Of a stretch of 64,000 nucleotides of DNA, positions 9,216-17,355 are shown piece by piece. A program made the translations under genes and the position numbers. The notes under the pieces are model-generated. The model had not been told where the DNA came from. It did no database searches and worked only from the letters and a program-made list of their open reading frames with translations. Every line of letters starts with the position of its first letter. Position 1 is the stretch's first letter. This stretch comes from Chitinilyticum litopenaei DSM 21440 (GTDB taxonomy: Bacteria > Pseudomonadota > Gammaproteobacteria > Burkholderiales > Chitinibacteraceae), in NCBI RefSeq assembly GCF_000428145.1, contig NZ_ATZJ01000005.1:1-64000 (forward strand). The letters run 5' to 3'.

Positions 9216-9764
9216 TCAATTCGCCGGCTTTTGCAGATAGGCCAGCAGCTCGGCACGCAGCGGATGGCTGTCCAGCCAGCTGCGCACATCCTGCAGGCGG
9301 CGGTAATCGACCGCGCCAAAGCGGCGCAGGTCGGCCTGTTCGCGGCGCTGGCGCGCTTCCATTTCGCGGATTTCGCGCTGGCCGCGGTCATTGAGCACGC
9401 GCAGCAGTTCGGTGGTTTCGCCCTGCTGCTGCAGCACCTGCCATTCCGGCGCATCAAGCCAGACCTTGCCGCAGGGCGAGCAGCGGTCGATGCGCACCGG
9501 CAATTGCGGCGACAACCGGTATTTGTGCAGCATCCTGTCGCAATCGCTGCAGAACAGCGCATGCGGTGATTGCTCGCTGACCTCGACCAGCGAGGAAAAA
9601 TCGCCCTCATGCACGACGATGGCCGTTTGCAGCAGCCACTCCTTGTACTCGTCCAGATCCAGCCAGACGCCACCACAATCGGCGCAGACCTGCGCCTTCA
9701 GGCCATGCTGGATTTCGCTGCGCTGCAGCTTGCCTTCACAACTGATGCAACTGATGCCACTCAT
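9216..9764 (-). CDS. Double TFIIB-like zinc-ribbon protein
   Basis: A 182-residue cytoplasmic protein with two zinc ribbons of the zf-TFIIB type. The first has CISC (residues 6-9) and CADCGGVWLDLDE (about 32-44). The second has CSDC (about 72-75) and CSPCGKVWLDAPEW (about 95-108). The C-terminal third is charged and helical (REIREMEARQRREQADLRR). The pattern CxxCGGxWLDxxE is well known in small bacterial proteins of unknown function, but two copies in one chain are less usual. It lies between the flotillin gene (101 bases upstream) and the giant ATPase gene (198 bases downstream), so it may be an adaptor of the same membrane system; that role is inferred. A GGTAT palindrome begins two bases before its ATG. 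Confidence 0.8.
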   Translation of the reverse strand: MSGISCISCEGKLQRSEIQHGLKAQVCADCGGVWLDLDEYKEWLLQTAIVVHEGDFSSLVEVSEQSPHALFCSDCDRMLHKYRLSPQLPVRIDRCSPCGKVWLDAPEWQVLQQQGETTELLRVLNDRGQREIREMEARQRREQADLRRFGAVDYRRLQDVRSWLDSHPLRAELLAYLQKPAN

Positions 9765-9765
9765 T

Positions 9766-9814
9766 GGGTATTGTCACCAAATCAATACTGTAAATAGGCT
9801 GCAGGCAGATACCC
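9766..9814. repeat. GGTAT/ATACC palindromic repeat, copy 2
   Basis: The left arm starts GGGTATTGTCACC and the right arm ends TAGGCTGCAGGCAGATACCC. It occupies the 5' leader of the zinc-ribbon gene, between the flotillin stop and that gene's ATG, so a hairpin would form in the operon mRNA just before the start codon. Confidence 0.65.
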
Positions 9815-9865
9815 TCCAACCAATCGCATGAGGCGGCCCGGTTTGCGCGCGCCGCCCACTTGCTC

Positions 9866-12007
9866 TTACTTGCCGGGCCGGAACGACTGCAGCAACTGCG
9901 CCAGCGCCTGCTGCGTGGCCGGATTGCCGTCGGTGCTGACCTTGTGCAAGAGGCTAGCTACCGAGAGGTTCTGCAGCTCGTCGGCGGAGTTGCCGAGGCT
10001 GGACAGCAGGCCCTTGGCGTCAGTGATCAGGTCGCGCTCGCCGGCCAGATGGTCCTTCAGTGCCAGCTGCAGCATGTCGCTCTTGTTGATCGTGCCGTCG
10101 ATGGCCTTGCCGATGGCCAGCGAATTGACGAACTTGCCGAAGTAATCGCCCTCGCCGCCGACAATGTCGATGCGTGCCTTGGACAAGGCTTCGCCAAGCA
10201 CCACAGCCTGTTCGCGGGCGATGCCGGTATTGGCTTCGATGGCTTTCATCGTTTCGATGTGCGCGTAGTCCAGTCGCAGGCGGAATTCTTCGTGCGCGCG
10301 CACCGCATCGCTCATGCTCTGCATCGCGCCGAACTTCTCGGCCAGGCCCTTCGATTCGGCAGACAGGCGCGCTTCGATCACCGCCGCTTCGGCTTCGCCG
10401 CGCTTGGTGACGGCAAAGGCCGTGGCCTCGCCCTGCTTGGCGACCGCCTCGGCATCGGCGGCCTTCACCTGCACGTCGGCCAGACCCAGTTTCTCGCGAC
10501 CGGTGGCTTCGGCTTCCATCTTCAGGCGCAGCGCCTCGGCTTCGGCGGCGCCCTGCTTGGCCACCGCGTCGGCATCGGCGATCTTGATGCGGGCTTGTGC
10601 CAGGCCATCCTTTTCCTTGGCATCGGCCTGCACCAGCATGACCTTGGCGGCGGCCAGCCCCGGCGCGGCGTCCAGCGCTTCCACGCCTTCGGCTTCGCGC
10701 TTCTTGGCTTCGGCGTCCTTCTCGGCCACCTTGAGCTTGGCGTCGGCCAGCGTCATTTCTTCGTTGGCCTTGAACTTGGCGCGGCGCTCGTCGGCCTCGG
10801 CGGCCTTCACCTGCAGCACCAGCTGCTCTTCGGCCTGTGCTTCGGCGCCGATCACCACGGCCTTGCGGGTGCGGTCGGCTTCGGCAACCACGCGCAGTTC
10901 CTTGATGGCCTCTTCCTGCTCGGCCACGGTGCGTTCGACGACGATGCGCTCGCGGATCACGTCGGCAATGGCCTTCTTCTCGACTTCGATCGCGCGTTCC
11001 TTGTTGATTTCCTGCAGCGCCACTTCGCGTTCGCGGTCGACGATTTCCAGCGAGCGGGCGCGGGTGACCTTTTCTTCCTCGATGGCCACGGCACGCTTGC
11101 GGTTGTTCTCCGCGACTTCCTTCTCGCGCTGCATGTTCTCCATCTGCACGGCGATCTGCTGGTCGGCCTGGATGCGCGCCAGTTCGGCCTTGGCGTGCTC
11201 CTCGGCGGTCACACGGTCGGATTCGGACTTCTCGCGCGCCTGCACCGAGGCGATCTCGCGCTGCTGGCGCGCTTCGGCTTCGGCCTGCTGGCGCTGCAGT
11301 TCCAGAATCGTTTCGGTGGTTTCCACGTCCTTTTTCTTGATCTGCATCTGCTCGTTGCGCTGCAGCTCGTTGGTGGTGACGTGCTGGATGGCGGTCAGCT
11401 CGGTGATCTTGCGAATACCCTGTGCGTCCAGGATGTTGTTCGGGTCGAGGCGATCCATCGGCGTCTGTTCTAGGTAGTCGATGGCCGCGTCTTCCAGCAC
11501 ATAGCCCGACAGGTTGTCGCCGATCTGGCGGATGATTTCATCGCGGAACTTGTCGCGTGCCTGATAGAGGTCTTCGAAGTCCATGGCCTTGCCGACGGTT
11601 TTCAGCGCCTCGGCAAATTTGGCGGCAAACAGTTCTTCGAGCGTTTCCTGGCTGGAGGCGCGCTCGCAGCCCACCGTTTGCGCGACGCGCAGTACGTCCT
11701 CGGCCGCCTTGTTGACATGTACAAAGAAGGTGACTTCGATATCGGCGCGGATGTTGTCGCGGCAGATCAGCCCGGCGTTGCCCGCGCGCTTGATGACGAT
11801 GGTCTTCAGCGAGATGTCCATCAGCTCCATCTTGTGGATGACCGGATAGACCATGCGGCCGGTGAAGGTGACTTCGGGCTCGCTGCGCAGCGTGTTCACG
11901 ATCATCGCCTTGCCCTGCTCCACCTTGTGGTAGAACTTGATGAACATGAGAAAGCCGCAAAACAGGACGAAGGCAAAAATGCCGATCGCCAGTACGATGG
12001 GGGTCAT
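9866..12007 (-). CDS. Flotillin/band-7 family membrane protein (YqiK-like)
   Basis: The start at 12007 is chosen because CGGAG lies six bases before it; upstream in-frame ATGs at 12037 and 12058 fall within or beside a palindrome. The 713-residue product has one N-terminal membrane segment (IVLAIGIFAFVLFCGFLMFI), then an SPFH/band-7 domain (about 30-240). A very long Ala/Glu/Lys-rich coiled coil follows (about 240-560), with recurring blocks such as ADAEAVAKQGEA. The C-terminal region (about 560-713) is more globular. E. coli YqiK, the best known relative, is about 550 residues, so this protein has an enlarged repeat region. Flotillins scaffold membrane microdomains. The preceding gene is a YqiJ-like partner, the same pairing as E. 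coli yqiJK. Confidence 0.9.
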   Translation of the reverse strand: MTPIVLAIGIFAFVLFCGFLMFIKFYHKVEQGKAMIVNTLRSEPEVTFTGRMVYPVIHKMELMDISLKTIVIKRAGNAGLICRDNIRADIEVTFFVHVNKAAEDVLRVAQTVGCERASSQETLEELFAAKFAEALKTVGKAMDFEDLYQARDKFRDEIIRQIGDNLSGYVLEDAAIDYLEQTPMDRLDPNNILDAQGIRKITELTAIQHVTTNELQRNEQMQIKKKDVETTETILELQRQQAEAEARQQREIASVQAREKSESDRVTAEEHAKAELARIQADQQIAVQMENMQREKEVAENNRKRAVAIEEEKVTRARSLEIVDREREVALQEINKERAIEVEKKAIADVIRERIVVERTVAEQEEAIKELRVVAEADRTRKAVVIGAEAQAEEQLVLQVKAAEADERRAKFKANEEMTLADAKLKVAEKDAEAKKREAEGVEALDAAPGLAAAKVMLVQADAKEKDGLAQARIKIADADAVAKQGAAEAEALRLKMEAEATGREKLGLADVQVKAADAEAVAKQGEATAFAVTKRGEAEAAVIEARLSAESKGLAEKFGAMQSMSDAVRAHEEFRLRLDYAHIETMKAIEANTGIAREQAVVLGEALSKARIDIVGGEGDYFGKFVNSLAIGKAIDGTINKSDMLQLALKDHLAGERDLITDAKGLLSSLGNSADELQNLSVASLLHKVSTDGNPATQQALAQLLQSFRPGK

Positions 12008-12037
12008 GGCTGCTCCGGTTTCGAGTAATTCATTCAT

Positions 12038-12087
12038 GGGTATAAGTCCAAAGGTCAATAAGTAATTGGCTTGCGTTAAAATACCCC
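12038..12087. repeat. GGTAT/ATACC palindromic repeat, copy 3
   Basis: The left end is GGGTATAAGTCCA and the right end TTGGCTTGCGTTAAAATACCCC, a more degenerate copy. It overlaps the stop codon of the YqiJ-like gene and lies about 30 bases before the chosen flotillin start. Confidence 0.5.
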
Positions 12088-12714
12088 GTCATCCAGCTCG
12101 GTGACGGTAAAGGTGTCGCTGGTGGCGTCGTAATCGGTAATGAGCGCCTTGCTGCCCTTGGCCAGCGCATTCGGGCTGGTAGCGCTGATGCGGATATTGA
12201 AGGGTGCGCCGCCGCTGGCCACCTCGGCGCGGCCGAATTTCTCGTCGACGCTTTGCGTGCTGACCTTGCAGACGCTGCCGACCAGCACCGCCTTGTTGAT
12301 GGCGTTGTGCGTGACAAACAGCCCGCGCAAGGGGCGCAGCGTGATGGCGGTGGCCGGCAGAGACAGCGCGAAACTCGCCAGCAGCAGCACCGCGCCGACC
12401 AGGTAGTGCAGCAGCGGTGGCAGCCACAGCAGGAACTGGTGCACCAGCGCGGAGGTCAGCCAGCCATACAGCGCAATCAGTGTCACGACCAGCGAGAACG
12501 GCACGCCGCCCAGGCCCATGGCCATCAGCTTGGCGGCGAAATCGCCCATTTCATGACCATCGGCATGCAACTCGGCATGCGCGTGGTGCTGAACATGCAA
12601 CGCGTCGTCGACCAGACCGATCAGCGAAGCCAGCCAGTAGAGCAGCGCGACACCCAGCAGCACCGTCCAGATGGCGGTGGGAAAGGTGGTGATCGTGGCG
12701 ATCAGGCTATCCAT
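12076..12714 (-). CDS. YqiJ-like/NfeD-type membrane protein with OB-fold
   Basis: A 212-residue inner-membrane protein. Three hydrophobic segments are visible: IWTVLLGVALLYWLASLIGLV (about 16-36), FSLVVTLIALYGWLTSALV (about 77-95) and LVGAVLLLASFALSL (about 108-125). A His-rich stretch (HVQHHAHAELHADGHEMGD, about 42-60) lies between the first two and may bind metal. The C-terminal 70 residues (VGSVCKVSTQSVDEKFGRAEV through DTFTVTELDDGVF) look like the OB-fold seen in NfeD and YqiJ, which partner flotillins. It has an AGGAA ribosome binding site. It sits immediately upstream of the flotillin gene, matching the known yqiJ-yqiK pair. Confidence 0.85.
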   Translation of the reverse strand: MDSLIATITTFPTAIWTVLLGVALLYWLASLIGLVDDALHVQHHAHAELHADGHEMGDFAAKLMAMGLGGVPFSLVVTLIALYGWLTSALVHQFLLWLPPLLHYLVGAVLLLASFALSLPATAITLRPLRGLFVTHNAINKAVLVGSVCKVSTQSVDEKFGRAEVASGGAPFNIRISATSPNALAKGSKALITDYDATSDTFTVTELDDGVF

Positions 12715-12764
12715 AGTCTTGTTCCTGCAAATGCAGAATTGTTATTGTCAGCACGCCGCTGAAT

Positions 12765-13031
12765 TCACCGTTCTTCTTCGCGCCAGAGCGGGGTTTTGCA
12801 GTGCGCACACACAATCCGCCGGCGGAAATCGGTGTGGCGCAGCAAGCCCGTATCCAGTGTTTCCTGCGCACCACAGCAGCGGCAAACCAGTCCGCCATGC
12901 CGGTCGCGATAAACGTCGCGCTCGGGAAGCGACTCCCACTCCTGCTGTGCGCCGGGTGGGTAAATGGCAAGCCAGTAATACAGGCCTGCCAGCAGCAGCA
13001 AGAACGGCGGCCCCCATATTTCAGGCATCAT
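12765..13031 (-). CDS. Small membrane-anchored zinc-ribbon protein
   Basis: An 88-residue protein. The N-terminus holds one membrane segment (PPFLLLLAGLYYWLAIYPP, about 8-26). The rest is cytoplasmic-looking, with two Cys pairs, CRCC (about 50-53) and CAHC (about 75-78), consistent with a single zinc-binding ribbon. Its ATG overlaps the stop of the preceding gene (ATGA), so translation is coupled. I know of no characterised homologue. Position in the PspA/flotillin operon suggests a membrane-bound accessory of that complex. Confidence 0.7.
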   Translation of the reverse strand: MMPEIWGPPFLLLLAGLYYWLAIYPPGAQQEWESLPERDVYRDRHGGLVCRCCGAQETLDTGLLRHTDFRRRIVCAHCKTPLWREEER

Positions 13032-13357
13032 ACGCTTTCCTTACTGGCAAACTCAATCAAAGCCTGCAAGACGCGTTCCTTGATTTCCAGCCGCTGCTGC
13101 TCGGCCAGCCCGTAGCGCCGTGCCAGCTCGCGGTAGTCGTCATCCGACAGCGTAACGGTCAGGCGCGGGCGCTTGGGACGGCTGGAGACAGAGAGGCCGA
13201 GCACCTTGCGAATCTGGTCCGAGTTGCTCAGATTGTGTTCAAAAGCGGCGCGGCGCACGGCCTGCAGCACGCGATCCTCGACATCGAAAGCCACCTGGAC
13301 GGCGCGGATCGCGGGTTCGGACGTCTGCCAGCGCTCGGGCAGCTTGCGGCTGCTCAT
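13028..13357 (-). CDS. Small basic protein of the PspA operon, ribbon-helix-helix-like features
   Basis: A 109-residue hydrophilic, Arg-rich protein. The segment LRPRLTVTLSDDDYRELARRYG style (strand, then helix) at about 65-80 resembles the strand-helix start of ribbon-helix-helix proteins, but no DNA-binding role is proven. The N-terminal part contains LSNSDQIRKVLGLSVSSR, which could be a second helix pair. The start overlaps the pspA-like stop by four bases and its own stop overlaps the next start by four bases, so it belongs firmly to the operon. Unknown family. It could be a regulator of the operon or a structural adaptor. Confidence 0.7.
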   Translation of the reverse strand: MSSRKLPERWQTSEPAIRAVQVAFDVEDRVLQAVRRAAFEHNLSNSDQIRKVLGLSVSSRPKRPRLTVTLSDDDYRELARRYGLAEQQRLEIKERVLQALIEFASKESV

Positions 13358-14106
13358 GCGTCATCTGCCGGCTTGTCGCTGGCGCCCTGCTCCGGATTGG
13401 CCTCGGGCTGCGCGGCGCCGGCGCGGCGCGCCTTGAGGCGGGCCAGCACCTCACCCTTGCGGGCGCCGGTGTCGCCAATTCCGGCGTCGGCCAGACGCTT
13501 TTCCAGCGCCCGGTTGCCAAATTCGGCATCCAGTTCTTCGGCGGCGGCCATGCGGTCGGCGGCCTGGGTATGGCGCTGCTTGATCCGCTCCAGCGACTCG
13601 CGTGCATTGCCCAGCGTGGAGGCGCCGCTGCCCATGCTGGTGGAAATCGACTCGGTCGCGCGATAGACGCTTTCGGTGGTCTTGGCGACGGCCAGCTCGC
13701 GCTCATGCTCGCGAATGCGCGTTTCCGCCGTGCGGATCAGCCCCTTCAGATTGACGATGTGGCCGGCAAACTCGGCCTGTGCCTTGACCTGGGCAGCCCG
13801 TTCGGTTTCCAGTTCGGCGATGTGGGCGGCCACCTCTTCGGCCAGCTTTTCCTCGGTCTTGTCGAGTGCGGCCAGCGCGTGCTCTTCGTAACGGGAAACT
13901 TCCTTGTCCAGCCGTTCAATTTCTCTCTGGGCGGCCTTTTCCTGCGCCATCACCAGCGTCAGGTCCTGCTTGGCCTTGGCAATCGCAGCCTTGGATTCGT
14001 GGATTTCCTGTTCGTAGATGCGGGTGGCGTTGTTGTCGACCACGCTTTCGCCGATTTCGCGGGCGCTGCCGCGCAGGGCGGTAAGAATCTTGCTGAAAAT
14101 GGACAT
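13354..14106 (-). CDS. PspA/IM30-family protein (YjfJ-like)
   Basis: A 250-residue protein with the PspA/IM30 layout. A short amphipathic N-terminal helix (MSIFSKILTALRGSAREIGE) for membrane binding is followed by long alpha-helical coiled coil (about 30-175), then a region with GSGASTLGNARESLERIK. An Ala/Gln/Glu-rich disordered tail (about 225-250) ends the chain. PspA proteins form ESCRT-III-like polymers that protect a damaged inner membrane. The neighbouring DUF2170 gene makes this the equivalent of the E. coli yjfI-yjfJ pair rather than of pspABC, and no pspF, pspB or pspC is present here. AGGAG precedes the ATG at good spacing. Confidence 0.9.
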   Translation of the reverse strand: MSIFSKILTALRGSAREIGESVVDNNATRIYEQEIHESKAAIAKAKQDLTLVMAQEKAAQREIERLDKEVSRYEEHALAALDKTEEKLAEEVAAHIAELETERAAQVKAQAEFAGHIVNLKGLIRTAETRIREHERELAVAKTTESVYRATESISTSMGSGASTLGNARESLERIKQRHTQAADRMAAAEELDAEFGNRALEKRLADAGIGDTGARKGEVLARLKARRAGAAQPEANPEQGASDKPADDA

Positions 14107-14198
14107 GTCGTTCTCCTAGCTGCGGTGCATTTGCCTGCAAGGGACAGACAAATGCCGGGTAAACACAAGGCGGACTTGCTCAGCGCACCTGCGGCCGG

Positions 14199-14612
14199 TC
14201 AGTGCAGGTACTCGGCCATGGCTTCGAGCGCATCGATGGCGTTGTCGCTGAGCGCGAGCAGATCCTGCACCAGATCGTCGGTGCCGGCGTCGCAGGCCAA
14301 GGCGCCATACAACAGGTATTTGTCAGCGATGCGGCCAAAGGACGACAGCGGAATCGCCACGTTCAGGTCGAGCATGGCTTCGAGCATCTCCAGGCGCCGT
14401 GCCGGCAGTACATCGGCTTCGGTCCACACATAACAGATGCAGAGCAGCTGGTTGTCGGCCTGGGTGATGAAAATCGGCAGCTCTTCCCTGCCGGCAATCG
14501 TCAGGCGAAAAACCTCGACCTCGCCGCTGATGCGCGCGGTTTCCACTGCCCCCAGCACCGTCGCCAGTTGCTGGCCGGCGGCCTGAATGCGTTGATGCAA
14601 AGCTGTTTCCAT
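14199..14612 (-). CDS. DUF2170 (YjfI-like) protein, first gene of the operon
   Basis: The start is placed at 14612 because GAGGAG lies six bases upstream; a longer open frame exists but has no ribosome binding site. The 137-residue product is soluble. It has the pattern EVEVFRLTIAGREELPIFIT, followed by QLLCICYVW and the acidic helical tail LLALSDNAIDALEAMAEYL. I identify it as DUF2170, the YjfI family, which co-occurs with PspA-like YjfJ. Its biochemical role is unknown. As leading gene it would receive the promoter described just upstream. Confidence 0.8.
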   Translation of the reverse strand: METALHQRIQAAGQQLATVLGAVETARISGEVEVFRLTIAGREELPIFITQADNQLLCICYVWTEADVLPARRLEMLEAMLDLNVAIPLSSFGRIADKYLLYGALACDAGTDDLVQDLLALSDNAIDALEAMAEYLH

Positions 14613-14637
14613 GGCCTCTCCTCGCTGTTGATGACTC

Positions 14638-14666
14638 AGACTAGGCCTGCCGACATATGATGTCAA
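14638..14666 (-). promoter_or_regulatory. Candidate promoter with palindrome for the PspA/flotillin operon
   Basis: Reading on the minus strand, TTGACA (14666-14661) is followed after 17 bases by TAGTCT (14643-14638), a weak -10. The -35 overlaps a 13-base palindrome, GACATATGATGTC (14652-14664). Further GACAT/ATGTC half-sites lie just upstream (to about 14695), so a repressor or activator may bind here. Prediction only. Confidence 0.4.
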
Positions 14667-14763
14667 GACATTTTATGACGAACTTTGCGTATGTCGTTCA
14701 GTGCGCGACAAGCGGAGTGAAAGCATGGCCTACAAGCGCAACAAGATCGGCCAGATACGACGC

Positions 14764-16629
14764 TTACTGGCGCAGTGCGGCGTAGATCGCTTCCGCCAGC
14801 GCGGCATGAATGCCATCGACCTGCATCAGATCGGCCACGCTGGCCGCCTTCACGCCCTGGATACCGCCAAAGCGGGTCAGCAGCTTCTGCCGGCGCCTGG
14901 GGCCGACGCCGGGAATGTCCTCAAGACTGGAGGCCACGCGCGTCTTGGCGCGCCGTGCGCGATGGCCGGTAATCGCGAAGCGGTGGGCTTCGTCGCGCAC
15001 CTGCTGGATCAGGTGCAGGCCGGGGTGATTGGCGGGCAGACGCACGCTGGCGTGCGTGCCCTCGACAATCAGCTGCTCAAGGCCGGCCTTGCGGGTTTCG
15101 CCCTTGGCCACACCCAGCAGCACCGGATCAGCCAGGCCGATTTCCGCCATCACGGCCTCGGCCTGCGTCAGCTGCCCCTTGCCGCCATCAATGAGGATCA
15201 GGTCTGGCACCACGCCTTCGCCAGCGGCGATCTTGCTGTAGCGGCGCGTCAGCACCTGCTTCATCGCGGCGTAATCATCACCGGGCGTGATGGCATCGGC
15301 GCGCGCGGCCTCGCCGGGCTTCAGGGTAGCGATGTTGTAGCGGCGGTATTCCTTGGGCTGTACATCGAAACGGTCATACACGACGCAGGAAGCCACCGTA
15401 GCTTCGCCCATGGTGTGCGAGATGTCGAAACACTCGATGCGGCGGGTGTCCTCGGGCAGATCCAGCGCCTCGATCAACGCCTGCAGCCGCCCCTGCTGCG
15501 TGGCAGTAGCGCTTTGGCGCTGCAGGATGGCCAGTTCGGCATTGCGGCGCGCCATTTCCAGCCAGACGCGGCGCTCGCCCTTGGGGTTGCTATTGAGGTA
15601 TACCTTCCTCCCCGTTTGCTCGCTTAGGGTTGCAGCCAATACCCCTGAGTCGGCAGGTTCGGGAGTACAGAACAGCACGGCCGGTACAGTGCGATTCAAG
15701 TAATGCTGCGCGATGAAGGCGGCCAGCGCCTCGGCTTCATCGTATCCCTCGGCATGGCTGGGAAACAGATTCTTGTCGCCCACATGCCGCCCGCCACGCA
15801 CCATGGCCAGATTCACGCACAGCAGCCCGTCCTTGAGCACACAGGCCAGAATATCGGCATCCAGATCGCTGCCCTTGCTTTCCACGGCCTGCTGTTCCTG
15901 CGCACGCGCCAGCGCGGCAATCTGGTCGCGCAGGACCGCCGCTTCCTCGAACTGCCATTGTGCAGCATGTTCGTGCATGCGCACCTCCATGCCGGCCAGC
16001 AGCTCGCTGGTCTTGCCCTGCAGAAACTGCACGGCCTTGTGCACGTCGGCCCGGTAAGCTTCCTCCGAGATCAGCCCGACGCACGGCGCGGTGCAGCGTT
16101 TGATCTGGTGCAGCAGACAGGGCCGCGAACGGTTGGCGTACACGCTGTCTTCACAGGTACGCAGCTTGAAGACCTTCTGCAGGAGCTGGATCGACTCCTT
16201 GACGACATAGCCATTCGGATAGGGTCCGAAATACTGGTGTTTCTTGTCCAGTGCCCCGCGGTAATAGGCCAACCGCGGAAAGGCATGGCCAGACAGCATC
16301 AGGTAGGGATAGCTCTTGTCATCGCGAAACAGGATGTTGTAGCGCGGACTGAGTGCCTTGATCAGGTTGTTTTCCAGCAGCAGCGCCTCGGCCTCGCTGC
16401 GCACGACCGTGGTTTCCAGTCGCGCCACCTGCGTGAGCATCAGGCGGATGCGCGGGCTCTGGTCGGATTTCTGGAAGTAGCTGCCAACCCGCTTTTTCAG
16501 GCTGAGCGCCTTGCCGACATACAATACCGTGCCGTCGGCGGCGAGATAGCGGTACACGCCGGGCAGATCGGGCAGGCTTTTGACTTGCTCAAGCAGTTCG
16601 GGCGAAAAACTCGGAGATTCGGCAGGCAT
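14764..16629 (-). CDS. uvrC: UvrABC excinuclease subunit C
   Basis: About 621 residues with the start at MPAESPSF; a longer open frame continues upstream but the extra part is unlike UvrC. The protein makes both incisions in nucleotide excision repair after UvrB loading. Order of parts: GIY-YIG nuclease near the N-terminus (PGVYRYLAADG, YVGKALSLKKR), a Cys cluster region, a UVR helix pair (about 205-240), the RNase H-like nuclease (IECFDISHTMGEATVASCVVY through LILIDGGKGQL), and C-terminal helix-hairpin-helix motifs (DIPGVGPRRRQKLL). The gene stands alone and is convergent with nothing. The ribosome binding site is weak, so the exact start is uncertain within some 20 codons. Confidence 0.95.
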   Translation of the reverse strand: MPAESPSFSPELLEQVKSLPDLPGVYRYLAADGTVLYVGKALSLKKRVGSYFQKSDQSPRIRLMLTQVARLETTVVRSEAEALLLENNLIKALSPRYNILFRDDKSYPYLMLSGHAFPRLAYYRGALDKKHQYFGPYPNGYVVKESIQLLQKVFKLRTCEDSVYANRSRPCLLHQIKRCTAPCVGLISEEAYRADVHKAVQFLQGKTSELLAGMEVRMHEHAAQWQFEEAAVLRDQIAALARAQEQQAVESKGSDLDADILACVLKDGLLCVNLAMVRGGRHVGDKNLFPSHAEGYDEAEALAAFIAQHYLNRTVPAVLFCTPEPADSGVLAATLSEQTGRKVYLNSNPKGERRVWLEMARRNAELAILQRQSATATQQGRLQALIEALDLPEDTRRIECFDISHTMGEATVASCVVYDRFDVQPKEYRRYNIATLKPGEAARADAITPGDDYAAMKQVLTRRYSKIAAGEGVVPDLILIDGGKGQLTQAEAVMAEIGLADPVLLGVAKGETRKAGLEQLIVEGTHASVRLPANHPGLHLIQQVRDEAHRFAITGHRARRAKTRVASSLEDIPGVGPRRRQKLLTRFGGIQGVKAASVADLMQVDGIHAALAEAIYAALRQ

Positions 16630-16957
16630 GGGCAACAGTACGGCAAGCAAACCTGCCGATTCTAGCCCGGAATTCATCCGCACGACGCCGAATGGCGCGG
16701 TTATTCTGGTTTTCTGCGCCCTTATTGGAACGAGACCGCAGCCAGGGTGCGTCTTGCGTGAGAAACCAGCAAAAACCGAGAAGAACAAGCCAGGCTCGCA
16801 GCAGCAAGCATCCGGGCACAGCACACGCCAAATACAACAAGCAAACCCGCAGCGCGGACGATGAGAAACTACTCGGCAAGCGACCGCGGCAGGATCGGGA
16901 AATGCTCACGGCCAAGAACCGTACGGGCAAGGTACTGCAGAAGCCTGCCCTGCCGAC
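16630..16957. other. Gap without a recognisable gene
   Basis: Upstream region of uvrC. Open frames cross it on both strands but none has a ribosome binding site or recognisable family. It presumably contains the uvrC promoter; I cannot point to it with confidence. Confidence 0.4.
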
Positions 16958-17239
16958 TTACAGATAGAACAGGCTGAAGATGAAGAGCGCCAGCATCGTA
17001 CAGGCCAGCACCATCAACAGCGCAAAGCCTGGGGCACCAGGGTCGGCATTGAGGTTTTCACGGCTGAGCACGCCGTTGGTTTTGCTAAGCCTGGGCAGGT
17101 TTCGGCAACTGATGCTGAGCACCGTACAGGGAATTTCGGGCCGCGTTTCCGCCCGGCGCGCCCCACTGAACAGCAGCCAGGCCAGCAAGAGCGCCACCAG
17201 CAACACCACTCCAAGCAGCAGCAAGCGGGACAATTCCAT
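16958..17239 (-). CDS. Small two-segment membrane protein, unknown
   Basis: A 93-residue protein with a hydrophobic segment at each end: LLLLGVVLLVALLLAWLLF (about 6-24) and FALLMVLACTMLALFIFSLFYL (about 72-93). A polar loop of about 45 residues containing two Cys lies between them. A weak AGGG precedes the ATG. I do not recognise the family. The symmetrical membrane segments make chance coding unlikely, but there is no operon context to support a function. Confidence 0.5.
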   Translation of the reverse strand: MELSRLLLLGVVLLVALLLAWLLFSGARRAETRPEIPCTVLSISCRNLPRLSKTNGVLSRENLNADPGAPGFALLMVLACTMLALFIFSLFYL

Positions 17240-17355
17240 CGGGATAGAACCCTGCGTATCGACCCGCCAAATCTAGCAGCAAAGAAAGTTTATTGCAAGA
17301 ATTAGGAAATACTTAAATAGATATTCCCCATCGCCAGCTGACCCGGCTCAAAAAA

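Noticed and set aside
9860..11473. 537-residue plus-strand frame rich in Gly/His/Leu
   Set aside because: Shadow of the Ala/Glu/Lys repeat region of the flotillin.
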